NCBI RefSeq assembly: GCF_014192015.1
Contig: NZ_JACHXJ010000005.1
Span: forward strand, 1-64,000
Source of the DNA: Paenibacillus rhizosphaerae
Lineage (GTDB): Bacteria; Bacillota; Bacilli; Paenibacillales; Paenibacillaceae
Direction of reading: 5' to 3'
Length of the DNA stretch: 64,000 nucleotides
The translations under genes were made by a program, and so were the position numbers. Below, in pieces: positions 26,092 to 33,516 of this stretch. The notes under the pieces were generated by a model. It saw only the letters and a list, made by a program, of their open reading frames with translations, was not told the origin of the DNA and made no database searches. Numbering within the stretch: the first letter of the stretch is position 1; every line of letters begins with the position of its first letter.

Positions 26092-27021
26092 TTGAGGAAG
26101 TTATGGCTTGATGAAATGATTCCCAATCCAGAGCAGGCCGTCAAGCAGGCGGTAAGTATCGGCGATAAATTTCTGGACTGGGTGACGAATGTAGATATGT
26201 GGACCAACGTGCTGTTTTCAGGTATTCGGATCATCATTCTGTTTTTTGTCTCCCGTGTCATTATACGGGTTGTATCCAAAATTATAGACAAGTCGCTGGC
26301 GAGACAGGAACAAAGCCGGATGAACGTCAATCCGCGGAGGTTCGCCACAGTAGCCGAACTGCTGAAAAACGTGACGGCGGTCACCTGCAATTTTATTATG
26401 GTGCTGCTGATTCTGTCGGAATTCAACTTTCACCTGGGGCCGCTCCTTGCCGGAGCAGGGGTGCTTGGTTTGGCCATAGGTTTTGGCGCGCAGAGTTTGG
26501 TTAAAGATGTGATTACCGGATTCTTTATTATATTAGAGGACCAATTTGCGGTAGGAGACGTAATCCAGACCGGGACCTTCAAAGGTACTGTAGAGATGAT
26601 CGGCCTTCGGACCACGCGCATCGTAAGCCCTACTGGTGAAGTTTATATTTTGCCTAACGGTTCCATCGCCAGCGTAACGAACTACTCCTTATCCAATGCG
26701 CTTGCGGTCGTTGACCTTCCAATGAAAAACGAGCGAAACCTTGAAGAAACCGTAGCGCTGATTAAACAGGCGCTTACCGGCATTCAGCAGCGGGATCCCA
26801 ATGTCATTTCAGTGCCGAATGTACTCGGGGTGCAATCCTTAAACACGAGTGAATACGTCATTCGAATCGTAGCCGAGTGTATGCCTAACACCAAAGGGGA
26901 TGTCGAACGGCAGATTCAAGCGGACGTGAAGCAGGCTTTGGAATACGAGGACATGATGAAACAGGCACAGGCCGAGCTTGCAGCAGGTAAAGAAGGGAAT
27001 AACGAAATGGGGGAAGGATAA
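26092..27021 (+). CDS. Small-conductance mechanosensitive channel (MscS family)
   Basis: This 309-residue membrane protein opens under membrane tension to release solutes. Two N-terminal spans (about 40-62 and 88-110) and the pore-lining Gly/Ala-rich helix (GAGVLGLAIGFGAQSLVKDV, about 121-140) are visible. They are followed by the beta-domain motif PNGSIASVTNYS and an acidic C-terminus. The start is TTG at 26092, with AGGAGG 9 bases upstream. It corresponds to YkuT-type channels. Confidence 0.9.
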   Translation: MRKLWLDEMIPNPEQAVKQAVSIGDKFLDWVTNVDMWTNVLFSGIRIIILFFVSRVIIRVVSKIIDKSLARQEQSRMNVNPRRFATVAELLKNVTAVTCNFIMVLLILSEFNFHLGPLLAGAGVLGLAIGFGAQSLVKDVITGFFIILEDQFAVGDVIQTGTFKGTVEMIGLRTTRIVSPTGEVYILPNGSIASVTNYSLSNALAVVDLPMKNERNLEETVALIKQALTGIQQRDPNVISVPNVLGVQSLNTSEYVIRIVAECMPNTKGDVERQIQADVKQALEYEDMMKQAQAELAAGKEGNNEMGEG

Positions 27022-27023
27022 CG

Positions 27024-27242
27024 GTGGAACGTAAAGTGTTTCAGCTCGGAGATATCGTTCAAATGAAGAAAAACCACCCATGCGGAAGTAACGAGATGGA
27101 AATCATTCGCATGGGAATGGATATCCGGATCAAATGCGTCGGCTGCCAGCACAGCGTACTGATCCCCCGGGCGAAGTTTGAGAAAAACATGAAAAAGGTG
27201 CTTCGTTCGAAATCGGAAGAGGGAACGGAAGGGCAGGCTTAG
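27024..27242 (+). CDS. DUF951 domain protein (YyzM-like)
   Basis: This 72-residue basic protein has the family pattern LGDIVQMKKNHPCGSNEMEI and a CxxC pair (CVGCQH) that could bind metal or nucleic acid. The function is unknown. It starts at GTG, 2 bases after the MscS stop, with AAGGA 5 bases upstream, so it ends that operon. Homologues are widespread at this place in Bacillales. Confidence 0.82.
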   Translation: MERKVFQLGDIVQMKKNHPCGSNEMEIIRMGMDIRIKCVGCQHSVLIPRAKFEKNMKKVLRSKSEEGTEGQA

Positions 27243-27268
27243 AAATCGGTAGCTTTTGGACAAGGGGC

Positions 27269-27297
27269 TTGCACAAATGATGGACATGTGCTATAAT
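27269..27297 (+). promoter_or_regulatory. tRNA-Ser promoter
   Basis: TTGCAC (27269-27274) and a perfect TATAAT (27292-27297) are spaced by 17 bases. The -10 lies 12 bases before the tRNA, so the primary transcript has almost no leader. Confidence 0.75.
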
Positions 27298-27309
27298 CAA
27301 TTTTGCTGC

Positions 27310-27400
27310 GGAAAGGTACCCAAGAGGTCTAAGGGGGCTGACTCGAAATCAGTTAGGCGTCGCAAGGCGTGCGAGGGTTCGAATCCCTCTCTTTCCGCCA
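27310..27400 (+). tRNA. tRNA-Ser (anticodon CGA)
   Basis: The 91-base gene folds as a class II tRNA. The acceptor GGAAAGG pairs with TCTTTCC, and discriminator G and an encoded CCA (27398-27400) follow. The anticodon loop CT-CGA-AA reads UCG serine codons. A long variable arm (GGCGTCGCAAGGCGTGC region) and the T loop GGTTCGAATCC are visible. Confidence 0.95.
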
Positions 27401-27439
27401 CATTCCCTTTTTTAAGTGATTGCGCATAGAATACATACG

Positions 27440-27475
27440 GCGAAAACCTTCAGTTGGATAAACTGGAGGTTTTCT
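27440..27475 (+). terminator. tRNA-Ser terminator
   Basis: A 14-pair stem is formed by GAAAACCTTCAGTT and AACTGGAGGTTTTC with a GGAT loop. The T-richness is within the 3' arm and just beyond it (TTTTCTTAGTT). Confidence 0.65.
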
Positions 27476-27983
27476 TAGTTATTAGAGCCAAGGCGTTGCT
27501 CATGAATAGATCATCAAAGCGTTATGCTTTGATATACCCCAACAGCTTCATGGAAGTTCGAGAGGGTTTGGTTTTTGAGCGTGGAATACCCGTTCTACAT
27601 GAACGCCATATTTGTGGCTGAGATAAAGCAGGGGGGAGCTTCGCATTATGATGCTTTGCTTTCATGATCAGAGGTGAAGCTTCAGGCAGCTGCATACAAA
27701 CCAAAGGAGGACCCGAAGGTCCTCCGATTTGGCAGGCGATGCCATGATTTTTTGGAATTCATCCACACAACACTTCAGCAAGTGAAACTCGGGTCAGCCT
27801 TTAGCAAATCTTTGCTTTAGACAATAAAGTGTTTTTAGCACTTCCCTCCGCTTCTTGAACGTGCTGTTTCAGACTTCCTGTGCTTTGTTGCGTTGATCAT
27901 GTCCAACGGAACCACACCTCTCTCAAGCACCGCCTGATTGTAATATGCGCAGTTTTCGTGCGCTTATGCATCCATTTGCAAAA
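27476..27983. other. Region without confident genes, with a UUCG-type hairpin
   Basis: No reading frame here has recognisable similarity. A perfect hairpin GGAGGACC-CGAA-GGTCCTCC lies at 27707-27726. Read on the minus strand it has a UUCG-type tetraloop and a T-rich tail, so it could end a minus-strand transcript running on from yjzC. A 21-codon minus-strand reading (about 27899-27835, start MINATKHRKS) has only a poor ribosome site. Confidence 0.45.
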
Positions 27984-28178
27984 TTAGTGGACCCGTGCTT
28001 TCGTCATCCGTTTCCATTTGCGGTCTTTCTTCGATGTCTCTGGAAAGGTATCGCCCTTAGCCAGCTCGACCCGCTGTGGATCCGTGATTTCAGTATGGAA
28101 GCTGTTTTCACCAACCTCCATGTACACGCCGGGATTCGGCGCTTTGTCGCCTGTTTCGAATTCGGTTCTTTCACCCAT
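27984..28178 (-). CDS. YjzC family protein
   Basis: This 64-residue protein shares the family core TGDKAPNPGVYMEVGE and the GDTFPETSKKDRKW segment with B. subtilis YjzC, whose role is unknown. The ATG at 28178 (MGERTEFE) is set by AAGGAGG 8 bases upstream. It is read against replication and against its neighbours. It is rich in charged residues with no membrane segment. Confidence 0.82.
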   Translation of the reverse strand: MGERTEFETGDKAPNPGVYMEVGENSFHTEITDPQRVELAKGDTFPETSKKDRKWKRMTKARVH

Positions 28179-28275
28179 GGACAAGGCCTCCTTTAATCGT
28201 TAAAATGGACTGCCTCTGTAGTGTGTACCCTTGGCGGAGAATCATGTGTGGAGCAGGATCAATACGGCTTTGTAC

Positions 28276-28304
28276 TTGCAATCATTGGACCAATTTGATA
28301 TATT
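28276..28304 (+). promoter_or_regulatory. rpsF operon promoter
   Basis: TTGCAA (28276-28281) and TATATT (28299-28304) are spaced by 17 bases. Transcription should start about 28311, leaving a leader of roughly 70 bases. Confidence 0.65.
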
Positions 28305-28310
28305 AATATG

Positions 28311-28370
28311 GTGCGAGTTTAGACTCGCTCCTTGCTCCTGACATGATCAGGGGCCGAAGTCCATAAGGAG
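28311..28370 (+). promoter_or_regulatory. Candidate S6:S18 autoregulatory leader
   Basis: The leader can fold into CGAGT-TTAG-ACTCG and CTCCTGA-CATGA-TCAGGGG, the second followed by CCGAAGTCC. Leaders of rpsF operons in many bacteria bind the S6-S18 dimer through a hairpin with a CCG bulge. The CCG here is consistent with that but the fold is not proven. Confidence 0.4.
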
Positions 28371-28379
28371 GTGAAACAT

Positions 28380-28667
28380 ATGCGCAAATACGAAGTGATG
28401 TACATTATTCGTCCTGACATTGAACAAGATGCTGTTCAAGCCGCAGTCGAAAAATTCCAAGGCATCATCTCCAACGGTGGAGAAATCACTAAGCATGAAG
28501 TGATGGGTAAACGCCGCCTTGCGTATGAGATCAACAAATTCCGTGATGGTACTTTTGTTCTGGTTAATTTCAGCGCCAACCCTGACGTTGTAGCCGAACT
28601 TGAGCGCCTCATGAAAATTTCTGACGAAGTCATTCGTTATCTCATTACGCTCGACGTTGTTGCTTAA
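28380..28667 (+). CDS. rpsF: 30S ribosomal protein S6
   Basis: This 95-residue small-subunit protein pairs with S18. It begins MRKYEVMYIIRPDIEQ and has the S6 segment HEVMGKRRLAYEINKFRDGT (about 41-60). The ATG at 28380 has a strong AAGGAGGTG 6 bases upstream. It heads the rpsF-ssb-rpsR operon. Confidence 0.97.
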   Translation: MRKYEVMYIIRPDIEQDAVQAAVEKFQGIISNGGEITKHEVMGKRRLAYEINKFRDGTFVLVNFSANPDVVAELERLMKISDEVIRYLITLDVVA

Positions 28668-28717
28668 TATCCGTTTACGGGATTAGTGATGAAATTCGCT
28701 CAAAGGAGGGGACTCGA

Positions 28718-29197
28718 TTGTTGAACCGTGTTATTTTGATCGGCCGGTTGACCCGGGATCCGGAACTGCGCTATACACCTTCAGGGGTAGCTGTAACGCA
28801 GTTTACGCTCGCTGTGGATCGCCCGTTTACGGCGCAAGGCGGAGAGCGTGAGGCGGACTTTATTCCGGTGGTCACATGGAGACAGCTTGCTGAGACCTGC
28901 GCCAATTATCTGCGCAAAGGCCGTTTGACGGCTGTAGAAGGGCGCATCCAGGTACGGAATTACGAGAATAACGAAGGTAAACGTGTATACGTCACCGAAG
29001 TCATTGCCGATAACGTACGTTTCCTGGAATCCAACCGTGAAGGCGGTGGAGGCGGAAGCACCCCGCGTGAGGAGCCTTCCTACAACGGAGGCGGAGGACG
29101 TGGCGGTAACAGCTACTCGCGGAACAATTCCAATCAGGATCCTTTTTCCGATGACGGAAAACCGATTGATATTTCGGATGATGATTTGCCATTTTAA
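28718..29197 (+). CDS. ssb: Single-stranded DNA-binding protein
   Basis: SSB coats single-stranded DNA in replication and repair. The 159-residue protein has an N-terminal OB fold (LNRVILIGRLTRDPELRYTP), a Gly/Asn/Ser-rich linker (about 112-140) and the acidic DDDLPF tip that recruits partner proteins. It starts at TTG, with AGGAGG 8 bases upstream. It lies between rpsF and rpsR. Confidence 0.97.
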   Translation: MLNRVILIGRLTRDPELRYTPSGVAVTQFTLAVDRPFTAQGGEREADFIPVVTWRQLAETCANYLRKGRLTAVEGRIQVRNYENNEGKRVYVTEVIADNVRFLESNREGGGGGSTPREEPSYNGGGGRGGNSYSRNNSNQDPFSDDGKPIDISDDDLPF

Positions 29198-29218
29198 TAA
29201 GGAAAGGACTGAAACAGC

Positions 29219-29491
29219 ATGGCTTTTAAACAAAGAGAAGGCGGAGACAACGATAAAAGACCGGCTCGCCGCGGCGGCCGTAACAAACGTCGTAAAGTGT
29301 GCTTCTTCACTGTGAACAAGATTACTCACATTGACTATAAAGATACCGACCTGCTGAAGAAATTTATCAGCGAACGCGGTAAAATTTTGCCTCGCCGTGT
29401 AACCGGCACTAGCGCAAAATACCAACGCATGCTGACGATTGCGATCAAACGCTCCCGTCAAATCGCATTGCTGCCATACACTACAGAGTAA
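29219..29491 (+). CDS. rpsR: 30S ribosomal protein S18
   Basis: This 90-residue basic protein shows the S18 core VCFFTVNKITHIDYKDTDLL and TGTSAKYQRMLTIAIKRSRQ. The N-terminal extension of about 20 residues is rich in Arg, Gly and Lys. It is the last gene of the rpsF-ssb-rpsR operon. Confidence 0.97.
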   Translation: MAFKQREGGDNDKRPARRGGRNKRRKVCFFTVNKITHIDYKDTDLLKKFISERGKILPRRVTGTSAKYQRMLTIAIKRSRQIALLPYTTE

Positions 29492-29511
29492 TCTGTACGT
29501 TGGCGAGTGAG

Positions 29512-29550
29512 AAAGCCAGTACCTTGGACATCCCAGGTGCTGGCTTTTTT
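29512..29550 (+). terminator. rpsF-ssb-rpsR terminator
   Basis: AAAGCCAGTACCTTGG pairs with CCCAGGTGCTGGCTTT around a 4-base loop and is followed by TTTTTT. Confidence 0.9.
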
Positions 29551-29686
29551 GCTGTGTTCGTAACGTTCAAAATTATTCCATTTGTCTTACGGGAAATGAA
29601 AAAGTTATCATAGTGGTATTGCTGCATAGAGCAGTTGCGGCAGGGTTGTAAGCGTACCCGAGGGGAAGGGCAGGGTGAGGCTTTCC

Positions 29687-29700
29687 ATTTCCCGGGCAAT
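29687..29700. promoter_or_regulatory. Candidate Noc-binding site
   Basis: ATTTCCCGGGCAAT differs at one base from the palindromic Noc site ATTTCCCGGGAAAT described in B. subtilis. It is intergenic and a noc gene is present 9 kb away. The rest of the 29551-29762 gap has no gene. Confidence 0.55.
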
Positions 29701-29762
29701 TTCCTGATGGTGAATTTCCGGCTAGAAGGTTTTGTAAACAGGATCCGTAAACAGCGTGTTCC

Positions 29763-29790
29763 TTAACGACCAACGAGGGTATGATATAAT
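29763..29790 (+). promoter_or_regulatory. Promoter of the two-component system
   Basis: A perfect TATAAT (29785-29790) with the extended TGA just upstream is preceded by a weak TTAACG at 16 bases. It lies 27 bases before the kinase ATG. Confidence 0.55.
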
Positions 29791-29817
29791 GGAAAAACGG
29801 CGAGAAGGGGGATTACC

Positions 29818-31653
29818 ATGGGACTGGGCAGAGTCTACAGGAATTATTTTAAAAATAACATGTTCATGAGGATTCTGCTGATCTTCACGATTATTGCCAT
29901 TTTGACGATCGTAATCTTGTCCTATCTGATGTTCTCTTCCCTATCCCAATCGATCGTGGAGAAGGAACTCAACAACCAGAAGGCCGCGATGGAAAATGTC
30001 AGCCGGTATCTGGATCAGCGTTACCAGTCGGTAGAGAATATTGCCAGGGACATGTACCGGAACGAAATGCTGTTCTCGAACATTTCCTTTTTGATGGAGC
30101 ATCCTTATTCGCAATATGTCCAGCACCGGATGGATCAGTTTTACAACGAAACGAATAACAACTCGACAGACCCGCTGCAGTATTTTCAGCAGGTGATGGA
30201 TGAAAACGGAGATATCCGCAACATCATGTTGTACAGTTCGGAGCAGCAGTATCTATCTGTGTTCAAGCCCAACAAGCAGTACAAGCAGCTGACCACCGAT
30301 ATGACCCACTCCTATATTCCGGACGTCATGGCGATGGATTATAAGGGCATCACCGCTCCGAATTACTGGATACGGAAAGCGGCGGACCAGTGGGCGCCTG
30401 AGCTGTACGCCATCCGGGTACCGATCAACAACCGTCAGCTGAAAAACGCGGGGCAGTTTCTCGTTTATTTGGATTCGGGCGGCATCACCGATGCTTTGAC
30501 CAGCTATAAGGACAGCTTCAAAGGGGATATTGCGGTGCTATCGGCGGACGGTAAGGTTTTGTATGATTCGGAAGGGAAATATTATGGGAAGACCTATCCG
30601 TATATGGATGTGACCGATTCGCTCTACGACGGTGGGAATACCCGCCCGGCTGAGGTCAGCAGCCGAATGTATATCAACAAGCTGACTTCGGCGGACAATG
30701 GATACGTCGTGATTGGTGCGGTTCCGAAAAAGGACGTGGAGGCCAGTTATTCGGGCATCCGGAAAACGATTATTACGATCAGCGGAATCTGTATTTTGTT
30801 CGCGATCTTTTTCCCGGCCTTCTTTGTGATTAATTTCGCCAACCGGACGAACCGGATCATTAGAATTACGCGTAAGGTGAAAAACGGAGATTTGTCCGCA
30901 CGGATCGATAACCCTGGTGAAGATGAGCTAGGCCAGATATCCCGAAGTTTTAATGACATGTTGGACGAGCTGAACTTGTATATCGAGCGGGTGTACAAGG
31001 CGGAAATCAAACAGAAGCAGACGGAGCTGGTGGCGCTGCAGGCAAGGATCAATCCCCATTTTTTGTACAATACGCTCGAAGTGATCCGGATGCGGGCCAT
31101 TTCCCAAGGGGCTAAAGATGTCGGGGAAATGATCTACAGTCTGTCTGTGCTTTTCAAAAGTCTGGTGAAGCAGAAAAAGATCTACACGCTCAAGGATGAG
31201 CTGGAGGCATGCCGCTTGTATCTGGAGCTGTTCCGGATCCGCTATAAGGAGAAGTTCAGCTACACGATCGATTCGGACCCGGAGCTGCAGGGCAAATCAG
31301 TCATGAGGCTGTCGCTGCAGCCACTGATCGAAAACTATATCGTTCACGGCATCCAGACCGATCGCGACGATAATCATCTGGACATTCGGGTGAGGGAAGA
31401 AGACGATATGCTGGTGGCTGTGATCACGGATAACGGCAAAGGAATTACGCCTGAGCGCCTGGCTGAAATCCATGAAGAGCTGGGGAAACCGGAGGAGTCC
31501 GGCGAAATGTTTGGGCTGCGCAGCGTGCACAGCCGGCTGCAATTTTTATATGGTCCGGCTTACGGGGTGGAAATTGACAGCCGGCAAGGAGTCGGTACGG
31601 TCGTCACCGTACGTTATCCTAACCGGGAAGGGACGGATGCTGAAGATGTATAA
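29818..31653 (+). CDS. Sensor histidine kinase, YesM family
   Basis: This 611-residue membrane kinase has a first span at about 17-40, an extracellular sensor of about 270 residues, a second span (about 316-338) and a HAMP linker. The His-kinase motif INPHFLYNTLEVIRMRA carries the likely phosphorylated His414, and a C-terminal ATPase domain has DNGKGI and GLRSVHSRL. Such kinases sense sugars, often with a binding protein. The response-regulator gene overlaps its end by 17 bases, and a sugar ABC operon follows, so the signal is probably a glycan. Confidence 0.93.
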   Translation: MGLGRVYRNYFKNNMFMRILLIFTIIAILTIVILSYLMFSSLSQSIVEKELNNQKAAMENVSRYLDQRYQSVENIARDMYRNEMLFSNISFLMEHPYSQYVQHRMDQFYNETNNNSTDPLQYFQQVMDENGDIRNIMLYSSEQQYLSVFKPNKQYKQLTTDMTHSYIPDVMAMDYKGITAPNYWIRKAADQWAPELYAIRVPINNRQLKNAGQFLVYLDSGGITDALTSYKDSFKGDIAVLSADGKVLYDSEGKYYGKTYPYMDVTDSLYDGGNTRPAEVSSRMYINKLTSADNGYVVIGAVPKKDVEASYSGIRKTIITISGICILFAIFFPAFFVINFANRTNRIIRITRKVKNGDLSARIDNPGEDELGQISRSFNDMLDELNLYIERVYKAEIKQKQTELVALQARINPHFLYNTLEVIRMRAISQGAKDVGEMIYSLSVLFKSLVKQKKIYTLKDELEACRLYLELFRIRYKEKFSYTIDSDPELQGKSVMRLSLQPLIENYIVHGIQTDRDDNHLDIRVREEDDMLVAVITDNGKGITPERLAEIHEELGKPEESGEMFGLRSVHSRLQFLYGPAYGVEIDSRQGVGTVVTVRYPNREGTDAEDV

Positions 31654-33166
31654 AGTGTTTATTGTGGATGACGAGCCGTTCATTATTGAAGGGCTATACG
31701 ATATTTTGGATTGGGCCGCGTTGGGCCTGGAGATCGTCGGGCACGCAGAGAACGGACGCCAGGCGCTCGAGGTCATGGCGTCTACGCCCGTGGACGTGCT
31801 GATTACCGATATTTCGATGCCGGTGATGGACGGCCTGAGCCTGATCGGCGAAGCTCGTAAATCCCGCAACGACCTCAAGGTGATCATCCTGAGCGGATAC
31901 AATGAGTTTGATTATTTGAAGCAGGGAATGAGACTCGGCATCGAAAACTATCTGCTTAAGCCGATCAATGTGGAGGAGCTGGAATCAACGCTCCGCAATA
32001 CTGTATCCAAGCTGGACAGCACGAAGGCGAACGGTTTGTACAGCGCATTTGATGTACAGATTTTAAAGGACAATACACTCTACCGCTGGATGAACGGGCA
32101 GATCGCCTCTCCGGAGTTTGTGGAAAGAGCCGACCTGCTTGGCGTGAATTTGGACCGGCCTTATATGGCCGTGGCAGTGCTTCGGGCCATGGCCGATGAG
32201 GCGCTGTTCGAGCAGGTTGACGGTTTGCTGAAAGACAGTACAGGGCTGACACTGTTCCGCGATGTTGATGGGGATACCGTGCTGATTGGCAGCCTGGAAG
32301 ACCCGCAGGAGGGGAAGGCTCGTCTGATGACGGCCCTGGAGCAACTGGAAGCTGCTTTGGCGAAGCAGGGCCGCACAGTACATATTGGCGTCGGCTCGGC
32401 CGTACGCCTCCCCGGAGAGGCTTCGGTCAGCTACAAAGAGGCCAAGCAGTCGCTGGAGTATTTTATGGTATTTCCGGATAGACGGGTCATCGATTACACC
32501 AGCTTGGAGGAGAATAGCGGCGGCCCCGAGCGGCATATCGCCATCGCCTGGGACGAATACGCCAAGCTGATTCTGGCGAGGGATGAAGCCGGGCTGAACC
32601 GGAAAATCCAAGACGACTTTGAGCAGATGCAGAAGGCGGGGCATATCCGGCCGGAGGATTTGCTCAATGCCGGGCTGGAGCTGGTGATCCGGTTCAAAAT
32701 GGAGCTCGAGCAGATCAAGCATACGGACGAGTCGGATATATTCAAGAACGGCCTAGGCAGGGTTCGGGAAAGCTCCTCGCTGCAGGATCTGATCGCCGCG
32801 CTGCAGGAAGTGGCCGGAGCTGCAGTCCAATCGTTGCTGCAGGACATGAAGAACCCCGTAGTGAATCAGGTGCTTGTCCATATCCACAATCATTACGCGG
32901 ACGAACTTTCGCTAAAGACGCTGGGGGCGCAGTATCATATCCATCCCGTGTATCTGGGACAGCTATTTCATAAGGAAACCGGGGAAACGTTCGCCGAATA
33001 CATCAACAAGTTCCGGATCGAAAAGGCGAAGCAGCAGCTGAAGAACACGAACCTCAAGGTGCAGGAGATTGCGCGGAATGTAGGCTACTGGGAGACCGGA
33101 TATTTTTATAAACAATTCAGGAAATATGTCGGGATCTCACCTACGGATTACAAGGGGCTCGGTTGA
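31637..33166 (+). CDS. Response regulator, YesN/AraC type
   Basis: This 509-residue regulator has an N-terminal receiver domain (YKVFIVDDEPFIIEG; phosphorylated Asp58 in LITDISMPVMDG) and a long middle region. A C-terminal AraC-type double helix-turn-helix (about 405-505) ends with VGYWETGYFYKQFRKYVGISP. The start at 31637 (MLKMYKVF) overlaps the kinase gene; 31646 is an alternative. It most likely activates the transporter and glycosidase operon that begins 350 bases downstream. Confidence 0.93.
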   Translation: MLKMYKVFIVDDEPFIIEGLYDILDWAALGLEIVGHAENGRQALEVMASTPVDVLITDISMPVMDGLSLIGEARKSRNDLKVIILSGYNEFDYLKQGMRLGIENYLLKPINVEELESTLRNTVSKLDSTKANGLYSAFDVQILKDNTLYRWMNGQIASPEFVERADLLGVNLDRPYMAVAVLRAMADEALFEQVDGLLKDSTGLTLFRDVDGDTVLIGSLEDPQEGKARLMTALEQLEAALAKQGRTVHIGVGSAVRLPGEASVSYKEAKQSLEYFMVFPDRRVIDYTSLEENSGGPERHIAIAWDEYAKLILARDEAGLNRKIQDDFEQMQKAGHIRPEDLLNAGLELVIRFKMELEQIKHTDESDIFKNGLGRVRESSSLQDLIAALQEVAGAAVQSLLQDMKNPVVNQVLVHIHNHYADELSLKTLGAQYHIHPVYLGQLFHKETGETFAEYINKFRIEKAKQQLKNTNLKVQEIARNVGYWETGYFYKQFRKYVGISPTDYKGLG

Positions 33167-33179
33167 CCGACTTGAGACA

Positions 33180-33234
33180 CCCTGAATCAGATGAGACTAA
33201 ACACCTACTATCTCATCCGATTTAGGGTTTTTTT
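33180..33234 (+). terminator. Terminator after the two-component genes
   Basis: A 17-position stem with one mismatch (CCCTGAATCAGATGAGA against TCTCATCCGATTTAGGG) is followed by TTTTTTT. The transporter operon therefore needs its own promoter. Confidence 0.88.
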
Positions 33235-33516
33235 GTGACGTTTGATGCAGAAAAAAACAAATGAAAATGAAAGAAAAACAATAAAAGTAAGCGTTTCACT
33301 GAAAAATTGACAAAAATAGACAAAAAGAAAACCTTTTCTTTAATTTGTACACGGTTTTATTTAGTTTATCTTCTTTTTGTAACGGCTTACATCCGTTAAG
33401 GTTATCTTAGTTAAACAAACCGAACCGGAAACAATATAAGAAAAAGCCGGTTCATCCTCATGATGGGCAGACAGCTAGACATCAGTTACTTGTAACTCAA
33501 AAAGGGAGGAACACAC
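33235..33516 (+). promoter_or_regulatory. Control region of the sugar transporter operon
   Basis: This AT-rich region holds a TTGACA (33307-33312) without a well-spaced -10, a weaker TAGACA/TTTAAT pair spaced by 16 (about 33317-33344), and a near-perfect palindrome TGTAA-CGGC-TTACA (33378-33391). The palindrome differs at one position from the catabolite-response element pattern, so it may be a cre or a LacI-family operator. Confidence 0.4.

Noticed and set aside
27522..27704. Minus-strand open frame of 60 codons
   Set aside because: No similarity and no convincing ribosome site; considered as a transposase remnant but nothing supports that.
27945..28196. Plus-strand open frame of 83 codons opposite yjzC
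   Set aside because: The minus-strand reading matches the YjzC family and has AAGGAGG; the plus-strand one has neither.
33286..33299. AGTAAGCGTTTCAC as a catabolite-response element
   Set aside because: Three conserved positions differ from the cre pattern. The palindrome at 33378-33391 is a better candidate.
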